Shown here piece after piece: positions 22,153 through 32,339 of a stretch of DNA of 64,000 nt (its first letter is position 1; the number at the start of each line of letters is the position of its first letter). The notes under the pieces were generated by a model, which searched no databases, was not told the DNA's origin, and saw nothing but the letters and a program-made list of their open reading frames with translations. A program made the position numbers and the translations under genes. Origin of the DNA: Epichloe hybrida (taxonomy: Eukaryota > Ascomycota > Sordariomycetes > Hypocreales > Clavicipitaceae); contig JAFEKR010000014.1 of NCBI GenBank assembly GCA_019022495.1, forward strand, positions 992,001-1,056,000, in the 5' to 3' direction.

Positions 22153-23224
22153 TGTGACGGCTGGTCCACGGACGTAAATGATGCAAATCAAAGTTTGGAA
22201 GTTGAGATGGGGCTGAAACAGCAATGGACAAGAGAATTGGCTAAATTCTGAGCAAGTCTTAGTCTACGACTGTAGATTGACGAGAGAAAGAGTTGAGTAG
22301 ACTCGGTCATCATATATAGAGGAGGAGGGGAAGAGGAAAAGAAAGCAAAAGAAAGCAAGAAAACAAGCCAAGCCAAGTCTTGGCCGGGGAAGCAGCCCAC
22401 CACCCCCCCCAAAGCCTCTCCGTCTCTGGGTGCCTCTTTCCTTTGTCATACACAGGTAACACAGCAACGTGCCACCACTTGCATTTACGTTTAAACATCT
22501 AGTCCGTCTGGTCTCTCGGGAGGAGGAGGGGGGAAAATACCTCAAGCCCAGCAGTGCCAATATCGGTGCAACCAGACTTTATCCCACCGCGACCGAGTGC
22601 GCCGAAAAAGAGTGGCTGGCACCCGAAATGAGGCTTTCTCTGATGTCCTTTACAGATTACCCCCCCTCGGACCTTCCCCGCCGCCATCCGTGGCCATCCG
22701 CGGCCGGGCGTCATCGACCAGGTGGTCCGGCGGGCCAGTCTACATAAATTCCACCCTGACTTGCGAAATTCCATGGCTGCCATCTATGTCTCTCATTGTT
22801 GAATCAACTATGCTATGAAAAAAATAAGAATAAACGACGTGGACAAACTTTGGGGGGGGCGCATGGAGGCTGCATACAGCGGAGGCGTATGCTGGTTGTA
22901 TCGGCCCGTCATATCTTACTCCAACTGTGCGGGCTTTATCCCAATACAACACGAAACATTTCTCGTAAAAGAACAACAAAATTCAAGCAGTACGGCTCTT
23001 CATCTTCATCCTCTCACAGCTCCCTCATTCACTATGCACAACCTCTGCTGTGCTTGCCTCAGATACATGAGTTTAAAAAGGAAAACACCCCAGCGCCGTT
23101 GTAACCCCAAAGACTCTTCTTTATTTTGTGCGTGCATGTGTCTTTGTTATCATCATCATCGAATGGCTCAGCAGATATACTTTGCTGCGTTGCAAATATG
23201 CATCTTCTCCTGCCGAGGAGCCCC
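22153..23224. other. Intergenic region, no gene seen
   Basis: Upstream of the HAD gene and downstream of the J-protein. A CT-rich antisense stretch at 22310-22420 is probably the HAD promoter. Small open frames lack domains. Confidence 0.4.
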
Positions 23225-24531
23225 TTACAGAATCTGTCTCAACTGTTGCTTCTGAGCCGCTGTCAAACTTGAGGGGAAGTTGACCTTGTACTTGATGATG
23301 AAGTCGCCCCTTTGACCAGGCTTCTTCGACATGGGCATTCCCAGCCCTGGGTACCGATCCTCGCTTCCGGGCTGTGTAGGTCCGCCCTTGTCCAGATTGA
23401 TTTGCTTGCCCTCAATCGTCGTGACCGTTCGCTTCCACCCTGTCAGGGCTTCCTTTAGATCGAGGACGACGGTATGGATGAGGTCGGTGTCTTCTCGCTT
23501 GAAGAGAGGATGCTCTTTCTGCAAAACTTGTTAGCATACGTGTGCGTCACGAAATCAAACATGGCAGTTGAAACAAGGGGCAAAAGGGGAGGCTCACCTC
23601 TTCCACTATAAAGTGCAAGTCTTGTCGTCCACCTTCGACCTGGTCACCAACTCCGTTGAACTTGATCTTGGACCCCTTCTTCAACCCCGGTTTGATGGGA
23701 ACCTCCAGAATCTGATCCGTCTGCACTCGCTTTCCTGTTTCGTCGAATGTCTTGCGCTTGATCTTCATCTTCTTGGTGACTCCGTTGAACAGCTCTTCCA
23801 AGGTCAATGGCAGCGGTCGCTCCACCGTTGTGATCTCGGGCGTATGCTCCCGCTGTCTCGGCTCCCCGTATCCAGACGTCGCCCTCATCCTTGTGCGGCC
23901 AGACCGACTGCCGCCTCCCTGGCCACCGCCACCAAATGACGAGAAGATGTCGCCAAAGTCGTCATCGCCACCGTGCATGCCGCCGCCGCCTTGCTGACGC
24001 ATAAATTCGGCAAATATGTGCTCTGGATTATTGAAGCTGAAGCCGCCGCCGGGTCCACCGCCAGTGCTGAAATGGAACGTCCGGGTACCGCCGCCGCCTC
24101 CTCCTCCAGGCATGCCACCGCTGCCAAAGTCGAATCCACCGAATCCACCTCCGGGCATGCCACCGCCAGGAAAGCCACCAGCACCACCAGCACCACTCTC
24201 TGGCGGTGGTGCGCCTCCTCCTCTCAGCAGGAACTCGAGGCCATATTCGTCATAGACTTTGCGTTTTTCGGGGTCTGAGAGAATCTCATAGGCCTGCGAG
24301 CATTCCTTGAACTTTTCAGAAGCGCTGTCATTATTCTTGTTCTTGTCAGGATGCCATTTCAAAGCTGCTTTCCTGTCGAAATGTTAGCTTCTGTCGGAGG
24401 AACGAGGATAAGGGAAGGAGTGCCTCAAGCTTCCATTTGCACATGACTTACCTGTATCCTTTCTTGATTTCATCCTGAGAAGCCTCAGGCTTGACACTCA
24501 ACGTGTCGTACAGTTTCGTCTCCTTGACCAT
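23225..24531 (-). CDS. Type II Hsp40 (DnaJ) co-chaperone, Sis1-like
   Basis: Exons 24531-24452, 24372-23598 and 23518-23225 give 382 residues. The J domain (about 1-70) starts [40 protein letters not shown] and has the H-P-D tripeptide needed to stimulate Hsp70 ATPase. A long Gly/Phe and Gly/Met-rich region follows (about 75-175, [15 protein letters not shown]), then two beta-barrel substrate-binding domains ([19 protein letters not shown]...) and a C-terminal dimer region ([17 protein letters not shown]). The absence of the zinc-finger repeats marks type II (Sis1/DNAJB). It should act with cytosolic Hsp70 in folding and aggregate handling. All introns are GT-AG. Confidence 0.95.
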
Positions 24532-25372
24532 CTTGCGTGTGCCAATCGAGCGCCGGATATCTTTTCGCTATCGCACGAAGTCGAAATGTGGATGTAAAGA
24601 GTGTGTAACACTAGCTCGTTTGAAGTCGTCGAGTAACTTCCAACGTGGTGATGGGTGGAAAGAGAAGCAGTATGATTATTAGGGAAAGGGGAGTTGCACG
24701 AGGGAAGCAAGAATTGAGAAGAGGGTCAAGTTGGTCGGCGTGGTTGGGGCAAAGCTCCCAGTGTTCCAGTGGCAAGTGGGACCAACAGGCTCGAAGAGAC
24801 AGCGTGGGACCTTGTGGAAGCTTCGATGTCGGCGAGGCCTGCCAGGCGACTTATGACGCAACACCGCGGGGAACACACGGTGAGCGTGAGCGGGCCGGTA
24901 ATAACTTAATAAGTGGCATTTCACGATACGTTCAACACCGTCAACACCGTGATAAATAGCGTTTTAATTCATTACACTGAGAAGAGAATATAGTGATGCA
25001 CGCACACATCAATGCAATACATACATATACCCATGCTTCCTGCTGTCTGTCTGTCTGTCTGTCACCCGGTGTCTCGGCGCTGGCATCTGTCTGTGATGGC
25101 GGGGTCACGCCGGACAGCTTGACCGCCAATCGTGGGATGCCTGGGCCTCGCGATTTCAAGCATCCGCCCGAAGCAATCAACAGTCATGAATGCTCGCTAT
25201 AGCCGTACAAGGCGCAAAAAAAAAATCCGGTGTTTTTCCCAATGCGCTGCAACATGTCATGATGCTCAAATACGAGGCTGGGCTGTTGTACCGTCATGTC
25301 TCAAAGCGTCGAACTTGATGGAATCTTCTAGAAGTTTCTATGGACTGGGGGCCCCCCCATTGGCCTGCCGCT
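24532..25372. other. Intergenic region with short CTGT repeat
   Basis: Between the J-protein start and the 3' end of the UIM protein. It holds a (CTGT)n run at about 25043-25063. No gene is evident. Confidence 0.4.
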
Positions 25373-28123
25373 TCAATCGTCCCGCGATACCATGACTACT
25401 TCTGGTGCTTCTGTCGAGACGTGGCCGCCGTCGAATCCGATTTGACCGTCGTCACTCCCTAGTGTAGCCCGGTTACTGTTCAAGGAGTCGATGCTGTCAG
25501 CTCGGTGCTTTCTCTTGGATGGTGAGATGGGGTCAGTTGGTGGCCCCGTCGTTTCTTGATCCAGCTCTTGTTGGAATGCCTTGTTTTCTGCCCGTGCAAA
25601 TCGCTGTAGTGGCATCGGCAGTGGTGTCCGTGCTACGTTCAGTGCTGCTTCTGTGGCGTATACCATGAGAGGCACCTTTGTCTCGTGCCAGACGTCTTGC
25701 AATACTTGGTCCATGTTCGTCTTCTGTGTCGATTGTGTTAGCAACAGATGTCACCAGCAACACGCAGACACTCGTGGGAACGGTTACCTCTGTTTTGACT
25801 GGCTGCTCATCATTAGGGTAATATGCCAGCCTCCACCACTGATCCAGTTGTCGAGGTTCTTCTTCCAGCTGTATCAAGTCCGGTTCGACTCTTTGACAGA
25901 CGTAGACAATGTCCGACTGTGTGACGACGCCGCGCAACAAGAACTCTTTGCACGACATGGGCCGTGGCCTGCCCGATTTGTTTGGTCTTGTCAGCAGTCG
26001 ACCAAGAAACCGTTGCGTGGTCTTGATCTGCTCCAGTTGCGAATTAAGATCTTTGTTCATTCGTTTCAAGTCAGCTGGAAGAGAACATTCAACTCTTCTT
26101 TTTTTTTAAAAAAAAAAAAAAATTTGCACCTACTCTTCATCCTCGTGTCAATGTCAGACTGCATCCGTTCAGTCAGCTCTAACACGCCCTCCACAGTCGT
26201 GTACTCGGTGTCAACGTCTGGTCCTGTTTCAAAAGGGGCCTTGCGGTAGTCTGGGTATTCGTCCGTGTCGAAGCCGGATGCTTCCATTTGTCGAAACCGG
26301 CCGAGCGACTGGATATATTGTCGATACGTCTGCCACTGGTTCACGGCGCGTTGTATCATTGACTGTCGGTCAAATACCAGCTCGTTCCAATCGTTGCGCC
26401 ACTCGTAGAGTTTCATCTCCTCCTTTGCTATTCGTGCAATCGCATTCTTCGTTTCGCACCATGCCGCTTGTATTCGTCGAGCCTCGTCCTTTCGGTATAT
26501 TTGGTATTTCTCGAGGTACAGTTTTTCCGGAATCTCAATAGATTCTGTAGGTCCGTCTCCGTTGAGCTTGATGGCCAACACGTCGCCCATGTCCTTAAAC
26601 ATGGCCATCTTTGATCCTTCATGCAGCTCGCTGTGGGAAAAGGCATCGCTCCACATTGTGTGGTCCAACGACTCGTACAGCGTGGTGATATAAGCATACT
26701 CCTCGCGAGCGTGTTCCATTTCCAGTAGCCCAAATCTGGCCTCCTCCTCTCCCAGGTCGTCGCCAAACACAGGCGCAAGCACGGCGGAGTGAATCAAGGG
26801 CTGCAGCGCTTCTTCGTTTCTGGGTCCGAGAAACTCGTACAGCTGCTTTTCCGGCCCCAGGCTCGGGCACGGAATCAGATCCGTCAGTACGCTGACTGTT
26901 CCATAGCTCCGTTGGGTAGAGTCCAGGAATGCCATCAGTCGATGAACCTCCTCTTCCGCGTCGGGCTTGTATTCATCTTGTTGGCCCCTTTGAATGTCCC
27001 CTCCTCCCTGCAACCGCGCGAGCACGTGTGGTGGCAAGATCTCCTGGCCCTTCCACCATTCACTGTTGAATCCATACGACGCAGCTGGAGACCCAATCTC
27101 TAGCAACGTGTTTCGTGCCAGTGCAATCTCATGCATCACCGTAAGCATGCCCCCTAGGCCATGGTTTCCTACCGTGTTGATTCCCTGTACCAAGAATGCA
27201 GGTGCTCCGTGTGTTCGTTTTCGTAACGACGGCGCGGGTACCCTGGGGACCTTGGTCTCTGATGCACCGCCTGGGACCATGGCCCAGCTTCCCTCATCGT
27301 AGTCGGGTTTGTTGGCTGGTCCAAAGGCCGGTGCAGACGTCGCCGTCGACGCATCCATTATGCCCGACTGTTGATCGATCAGCCCGATGCCGGCTTCTTG
27401 TGCGGATTCTCGGAGCGCTCGCTGCATGTCTTCGTCCTCTCGCGATGGCCCAGTCGATGCAGCTACCCAAAAATCAGCCACGTTTCCAAAGCTCCAACTT
27501 TCCGAAATACGAACCAGGCACATCATTGCCAGCCCAGTCCACCACCCTGCCCAAAGGCGACTTGGTGTTCGATCTCGATGGCGGTCGTGAAGGCGCAGTC
27601 GGTCCGTACGCCTCGGGCGGCGGAGTCACGCCCTGGATCGCATCATTGTTGTTCATCGACTCGATGTGAAACGCTGTGTCCGTTCAGAAATTGCACTTCG
27701 CAGCGTCGCCCACTGCTGTAACAAGGCCAAACATACAGATCCCGGTATTATTGGCTGTACCATCCCGATCTGCGGAGAACATACTTTCGTTCCATAGCTG
27801 TGTAAACTTTTGTCGAAACTGCAATCCTCCAAACGTCAGCGGGTACCCAGCGCACATGAACGCAGCACCCTCAAGCTTACCGATTCTGGGTTGTCGAAAT
27901 ATTGCATCACCACCGCCTCGACATTGCCTCCGTTTTCCTGAAAATCTCGGATCGGATTAGTCAAGCTAATTTCTCCCTGGCCTGCGTGCCATGCATGAGG
28001 CAGTCTAGGCTGACGAACCTTGAGCGCCTGGATGACCATGGGCCGATCATCTTGGGGGCTGAGGCCCACGAAATCAATGACCTGCGAGATCTCCTCCTCC
28101 GATGGCGGCGCCCTGGAGGCCAT
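25373..28123 (-). CDS. UBA-like and UIM ubiquitin-binding protein with possible degenerate USP domain
   Basis: Seven exons: 28123-28019, 27937-27881, 27818-27737, 27673-27515, 27462-26134, 26074-25788 and 25723-25373; 789 residues. Residues about 1-60 resemble a UBA/CUE helical bundle (EEEISQVIDFVGL...ENGGNVEAVVMQYFDNP). A clear ubiquitin-interacting motif, EDEDMQRALRESAQEAG, is at about 143-159. Then GAPAFLVQGINTVGNHGLGG (about 220-239) resembles the Cys box of USP deubiquitinases but has no Cys. The C-terminal region QWWRLAYYPNDE...VPLMVYATE resembles the end of a USP fold without the GHY His motif. The middle is helical and charged. The layout recalls USP25/28. Fungal relatives are usually named only as ubiquitin interaction domain proteins. 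The coiled middle intron has a long A/T homopolymer. Confidence 0.8.
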
Positions 28124-28871
28124 TTTGGCGACCTCTAGATGGTGGGCGCAGTCGGTGGATGTCGGGAGAGAGGAGTGCGCGAGAATCCTGTGTGATGTGA
28201 TGGTCAAAGCAGGGTGAAGTTCGAGAGCTCTACCTGACAGCGATGCTCTCTCTCTGGGTGGTGCTTGCAGCAGCTAGCGCGCGTGTGGCGACGAGCCTAC
28301 TCCGTACTTACAGTCACTGTGTATGCACTGCAGTGGTCACTGGTGTGCAGATGTACAGTGGGGTGTACCTACAGTCACTGTACACACCTTCATAGGCAGG
28401 TGCAACGTAGTGGCGGTGGCACCTGCGCGTCAGATCTCAACCGTTCGACATCAAAGTTATCGTCCGCGGAGCGCCCAACACATCCTCATCTCCTCTCATT
28501 ATTATTTGGAACTTCGATGCAGGTTGGCACGACTCCTTACGTGGGGCGGAAAGTCTTGTTTTCTAGTGTGAAAAGCAACATCTAACGTAGTCTACCAAAG
28601 CCAGCCAGCCATCCAAAAACATGTCATGGCCACGCTCAAATGATGACGGAATGGCTAATGAATAGTACCTGGTGCACATTTACGCCTGCCCAATATGTCC
28701 CCACGCCCAATAAAATATGATCCTTCCAAGCAATGCCTCAGCGGTGTTCTCGGCATGCCTTTGCATCACAGATGCATACAAAACGCCGCCCGTTAATCAA
28801 AGTATTATATCCCGCTATGCTGCAGACGTGTGTCCATATCTCCGACAGTGCATCCCTCGGGGCGGAACAAG
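28124..28871. promoter_or_regulatory. Upstream region of the UIM gene with two copies of ACAGTCACTGT
   Basis: Untranslated interval between the UIM gene start and the CDC34 3' end. It carries the 11-base palindrome ACAGTCACTGT at 28310-28320 and again at 28371-28381, with related CAGTGGTCACTG between them, and CTCCGTACTT at 28300. No gene is seen. Confidence 0.45.
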
Positions 28872-29702
28872 TTACTTCGCCTCGTCGTCGTCGTCGTCGT
28901 CGTCGTCATCCTCGTCTTCTTCGAAATCACCCATGTCCTCGTCGCTGTCACTGCCGCCAAAGTCTTCCTCCTCGTCGCTCATGTTCCAAAAGTCAATGTC
29001 GTCCTCGTTGAGTTTGAGCGGAACAGGTGCCATCTCGGCAGGTGTGGGCATCCGCACCCCATCTGGAATCTCCTGTTGTGACTGGTCCACAATATCCTTT
29101 GCCATGGAGTCGTAGAGTTTTCGGTTATCACGAAACAGCACGCTTGCGTCGACGTTGGCGGGGGAGTTGATTTCGGGATCGTCCATGAGAAGCAGCACTG
29201 ATCGCAGCACCGACTCGACTCCGTGAAGCACGTTCCATCGTTCACTGGCTAATTCGCCAGACTGTTCGTCGTCGCCTGGTCTGTGTAGAATGGAGATGCA
29301 CAGGTTGCCGTCAGTGTAGACGTTGGGATGGCAGATTCTCTGGGTGAGAAACTTGAACGAGGGCGGCTGGTAGGGATAATCGCCAGGAAATCGCATCTCG
29401 GCCTGGATGTTGAACTAGTCAGCTTGTAATATTCAGTATATCCCGGGCTCGCGTCATGGCAGAGAGGGTATTCATACACGGAGATAGGCGCCATGCCAGA
29501 TGCTGTCAGGGTTCACCACCCAGAGCCCAACCTTCCAACGCATCATGTTCAAATCGTCCGTCTGTGTCCATTGTTAGCTGGGTTGGCTCCATCAAGTCTG
29601 CAGTCTGCAATCAATCTCATGTCTTGTTCATCATACTTCGACATAGACCCATTTCTCCTTCTGGAGAGCCTGCAGCTCCTGCATCAGCCGCTTTTGAGCC
29701 AT
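28872..29702 (-). CDS. CDC34: Ubiquitin-conjugating enzyme E2, Cdc34/UBE2R type
   Basis: Exons 29702-29637, 29561-29478 and 29402-28872 give 226 residues. The UBC core has the active-site Cys C85 in CHPNVYTDGNLCISIL with the HPN motif. It also has the acidic-loop insertion after it (HRPGDDEQSGELASERW), the hallmark of Cdc34 and Ubc7-type E2s. The C-terminus is a long acidic tail (SDSDEDMGDFEEDEDDDDD...), which in Cdc34 binds the basic canyon of cullin in SCF ligases and speeds K48 chain building. The protein should drive degradation of cell-cycle inhibitors. The frame is open upstream of the ATG, but MAQKRLMQELQ is the standard start. Confidence 0.95.
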
Positions 29703-30550
29703 GCTTCTGGTTCGATCCTGAGTGCACGTCGGCGAGATGGTCGCGGGATAATCTTGCCGGGCCAGAGCAACCGTCAAGGACCTGGTGGTGACGAGATGAC
29801 GGGACAAGTTATGGTGGACGGATCCGGTCAACGGAGAGGGGTGTGTGGCGGTTAGCGTCTCGTCTCTGGCAGAGTCCAGGTCTATTATCTAGATGGCGTG
29901 CAGGCGTCAAATGCGCTCGGGGGAGTCACGGGGTGAAGAGGGCCAGCGAGGGCTGACGAAAAGTCCCGCTTTCTGCAAATTGCTCTCGGCAGTCATGTGT
30001 GAAGGAGTCTTGAGAGTAAAACGCTGAACAAGATGTGTCAGGACTCAGGACGAGGCAGCGGGCGGGAGTGACGGCATCAGCTGGCCACGGGCTCCACATG
30101 CGTTTGAGGTGGCCTGCCGCGGAATGGGCCCATGGGGCCATCAGTGAACCTTATTAATATGTACTCCGTACGGTCGAGTCTAGCTAACGCGTCTCCAATA
30201 ATTCAGATTAATGATTAGGTGTCATGCTGCTCCTACACTTGAATGGGCCGACGAGGCCTCGGGCTCCACTGCGCCCAGCTGCAATCAGCTGTAAGTAATA
30301 CTTCTATTACTATTTATTATTATTAGAAAGCTACGGAGTACAAGGAGAGAGAATGCACAGGGTATGCGGCGCTATGTACAAAAGAATACGTCGCTCATTA
30401 TGGTACCTATTAATCCTAGTCCCTGTTTCCCTTGCTTGTTTCCTTGCTGATAGCTACTTGGCCTAATTCCCCCTGTGAAGTAGATTTGTAAAATAAAATA
30501 TTCAGGGGGTGCATTGTAGTCCGTACATCTTGCAATCTTTTTTTTTTTGT
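29703..30550. other. Intergenic region, no gene seen
   Basis: Upstream of CDC34 and downstream of the M43 protease. It contains GTACTCCGTACGG (about 30162) and CTACGGAGTACA (about 30330), copies of the recurring motif. It is AT-rich from about 30300. Confidence 0.4.
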
Positions 30551-31598
30551 TCAAAGATTCCATGTACAACTTGATGCTCCTGGCTTGCATGGACAGGCCC
30601 TCAATCTAACATCGTCCCACATCCAATGCATGGCTTCGATCTGATCCTGTGTGAATTCCGTACGGCAATCTCTGTAATATTTATTCCCTTATCAGCAAGA
30701 TGTGAAACTAGAAAAATAAGCCTATCATGGTAGAAAGACATACTCATTGCTGTAGCTCATATGATTATGTATGGGATCAAGACCAGGTTGATTAGGACAG
30801 GTATCAAGTCCCTCCTCACAGGTAGCAAGTTGAGCTATTGAAACTGGAGTATCATCGATAAAATCGCCATCACCAGAATCATCACCGGAACATGACGTAG
30901 AATGTGTATGCAGCAGGCCACACCAGTGGCCAACCTCATGAACAAGGGCTTTGCCCGAACGGGGAGGGTCACCCACGCTGTTAGCAATAGCGGAAGCTTG
31001 CATGACAACGCCATCTCTGAACCAGCCATGCTCATCACATTTCCCGCTGATGGGAAATGTTGCGGAGCCAAGTGCGCCCATGTCATCGACTTTTTCAACA
31101 AAGTAGACGTTGAGAGAGGTATAATCACCCCTATGAAGCATCCTGTACATGCTTTCATCCCGAGCGGTTTCATTAGTAGGCCAGTCGGGATGATGTATCC
31201 GTAACATGTCTCTCAGAAGAAAGGTGAACCCGACCTTCTTGAAGCTGTCATTCAAAACTTGCATCTGTGTTTGAACTTGCTCGAACTGCATCAACCAAAG
31301 TTAGCTACCGCCTCCTTATTTCGATCTTGGATTAGTGTCGGCCTACGGTCAGCGACGCGTCTGAGGTCGACCTAAGGATGGAAAACATGTATACGTCGAT
31401 GTCCACGTGGAAGGGGGACGGCTGGGCTCGACGCTGCGAGTTTTCGGGAACTGAGCCATTTCGCTGGCGATGAAGATCGAGGAGTCCCTTTAGGGGTTCG
31501 CCAGTTGCGCAAAAAGAACCATTTGGCTTGTGAGGGACGCCGACAGAGGTGGCCGCGAATGAGAGACCAGCGAGGAGAACACATGAGAGGGATTTCAT
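30551..31598 (-). CDS. Secreted M43-family zinc metalloprotease (MEP1/pappalysin-like)
   Basis: Exons 31598-31347, 31285-30744 and 30671-30551 give 304 residues. A signal peptide (MKSLSCVLLAGLSFAATSVG) is followed by a short propeptide and a catalytic domain. Splicing gives DASLTFEQVQTQMQVLNDSF, the usual start of the M43 domain. The zinc site is HEVGHWCGLLH (HExxHxxGxxH), and the Met-turn is HNHMSYSNE. The spliced C-terminus reads DCRTEFTQDQIEAMHWMWDDVR, as in fungal extracellular metalloproteases, and then a short Cys-containing tail. It should be an extracellular gelatin- or protein-degrading enzyme. The gene is divergent from GCN2, with no functional link implied. Confidence 0.92.
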
Positions 31599-32339
31599 CT
31601 GATATACTTTATCGTACAACGATTATCGTACAACAAGAAATAATGGCTAAGGTTTATGTAAAAGACTAGAATACCTTCTTATAGCACTTCGTCGTAGTTT
31701 GTCATTACTAGCTGGGTAAATAAACATGCAATGCAGTTCGCGATTTTCCAATCATGCAGTAGTAGTGACATGGCCTAAGAAGGAGAATAAGTATTTTTCT
31801 ATACGTTTTTCAAAGTAAAGGCACCTCCGCGGTTTCTCGTCGCACACACAACACGTCCTGCGCGTTCTGTCGCGGTAGGTCCTGAAACAGTCATGACTCC
31901 TGACTGACGAAGGTCTTGACGAAGGTCTTGACGAAGCTTGCTTGATGAAGGAAGCCTTAAGGAAGCTTTAGGTACCTACCTTTCCCCTTTCCCCTTACAA
32001 AACACCTGGACACCTCTACCCAGGTAGGTCATATTTGCCGGGCAGATAATTGCCTGCAGTTATTCCGATTATTTGGCGTGAAGAGTGAAAATATCCCACT
32101 AGACCGCTTCTCTTAGCCTGATGTGACGATTTCCCAGTACCCCGCCATGTCGAGCGCGCCGTTCAAAGGTGGGCTGGTCAGTCCTTACTATTATTTTAAC
32201 TTTGTCCTTGTACTCTTAACCTTGTTCGAGACACCGAACCCCATCTTGACACTATACCAGCGCTTTGAAAGACATGGATTCCCCTGTGTAAAGACCGTCA
32301 CAGCTTTGGCTGTGACTCTTCCCTGGACCTCACGTGATT
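31599..32339. promoter_or_regulatory. Divergent upstream region of M43 protease and GCN2, with upstream ORFs
   Basis: The interval carries direct repeats of AAGGTCTTGACG at about 31911-31935 and a CCTTTCCCCTTTCCCC pyrimidine block at about 31980. Near the GCN2 start lie a start-stop element ATGTGA at 32121 and another ATG at 32147, whose frame overlaps the GCN2 start codon if unspliced. Confidence 0.45.

Noticed and set aside
22469..23255. Overlapping plus-strand frames of 70-146 residues
   Set aside because: No domain or splice-consistent continuation, and they overlap promoter or 3' regions of minus-strand genes.
14685..25372. Possible secondary-metabolite cluster (membrane protein, dehydrogenase, phosphatase, nearby transporter and hydrolase)
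   Set aside because: No PKS, NRPS, terpene cyclase or pathway regulator is present, and the intervening genes (RIT1, J-protein) are housekeeping.
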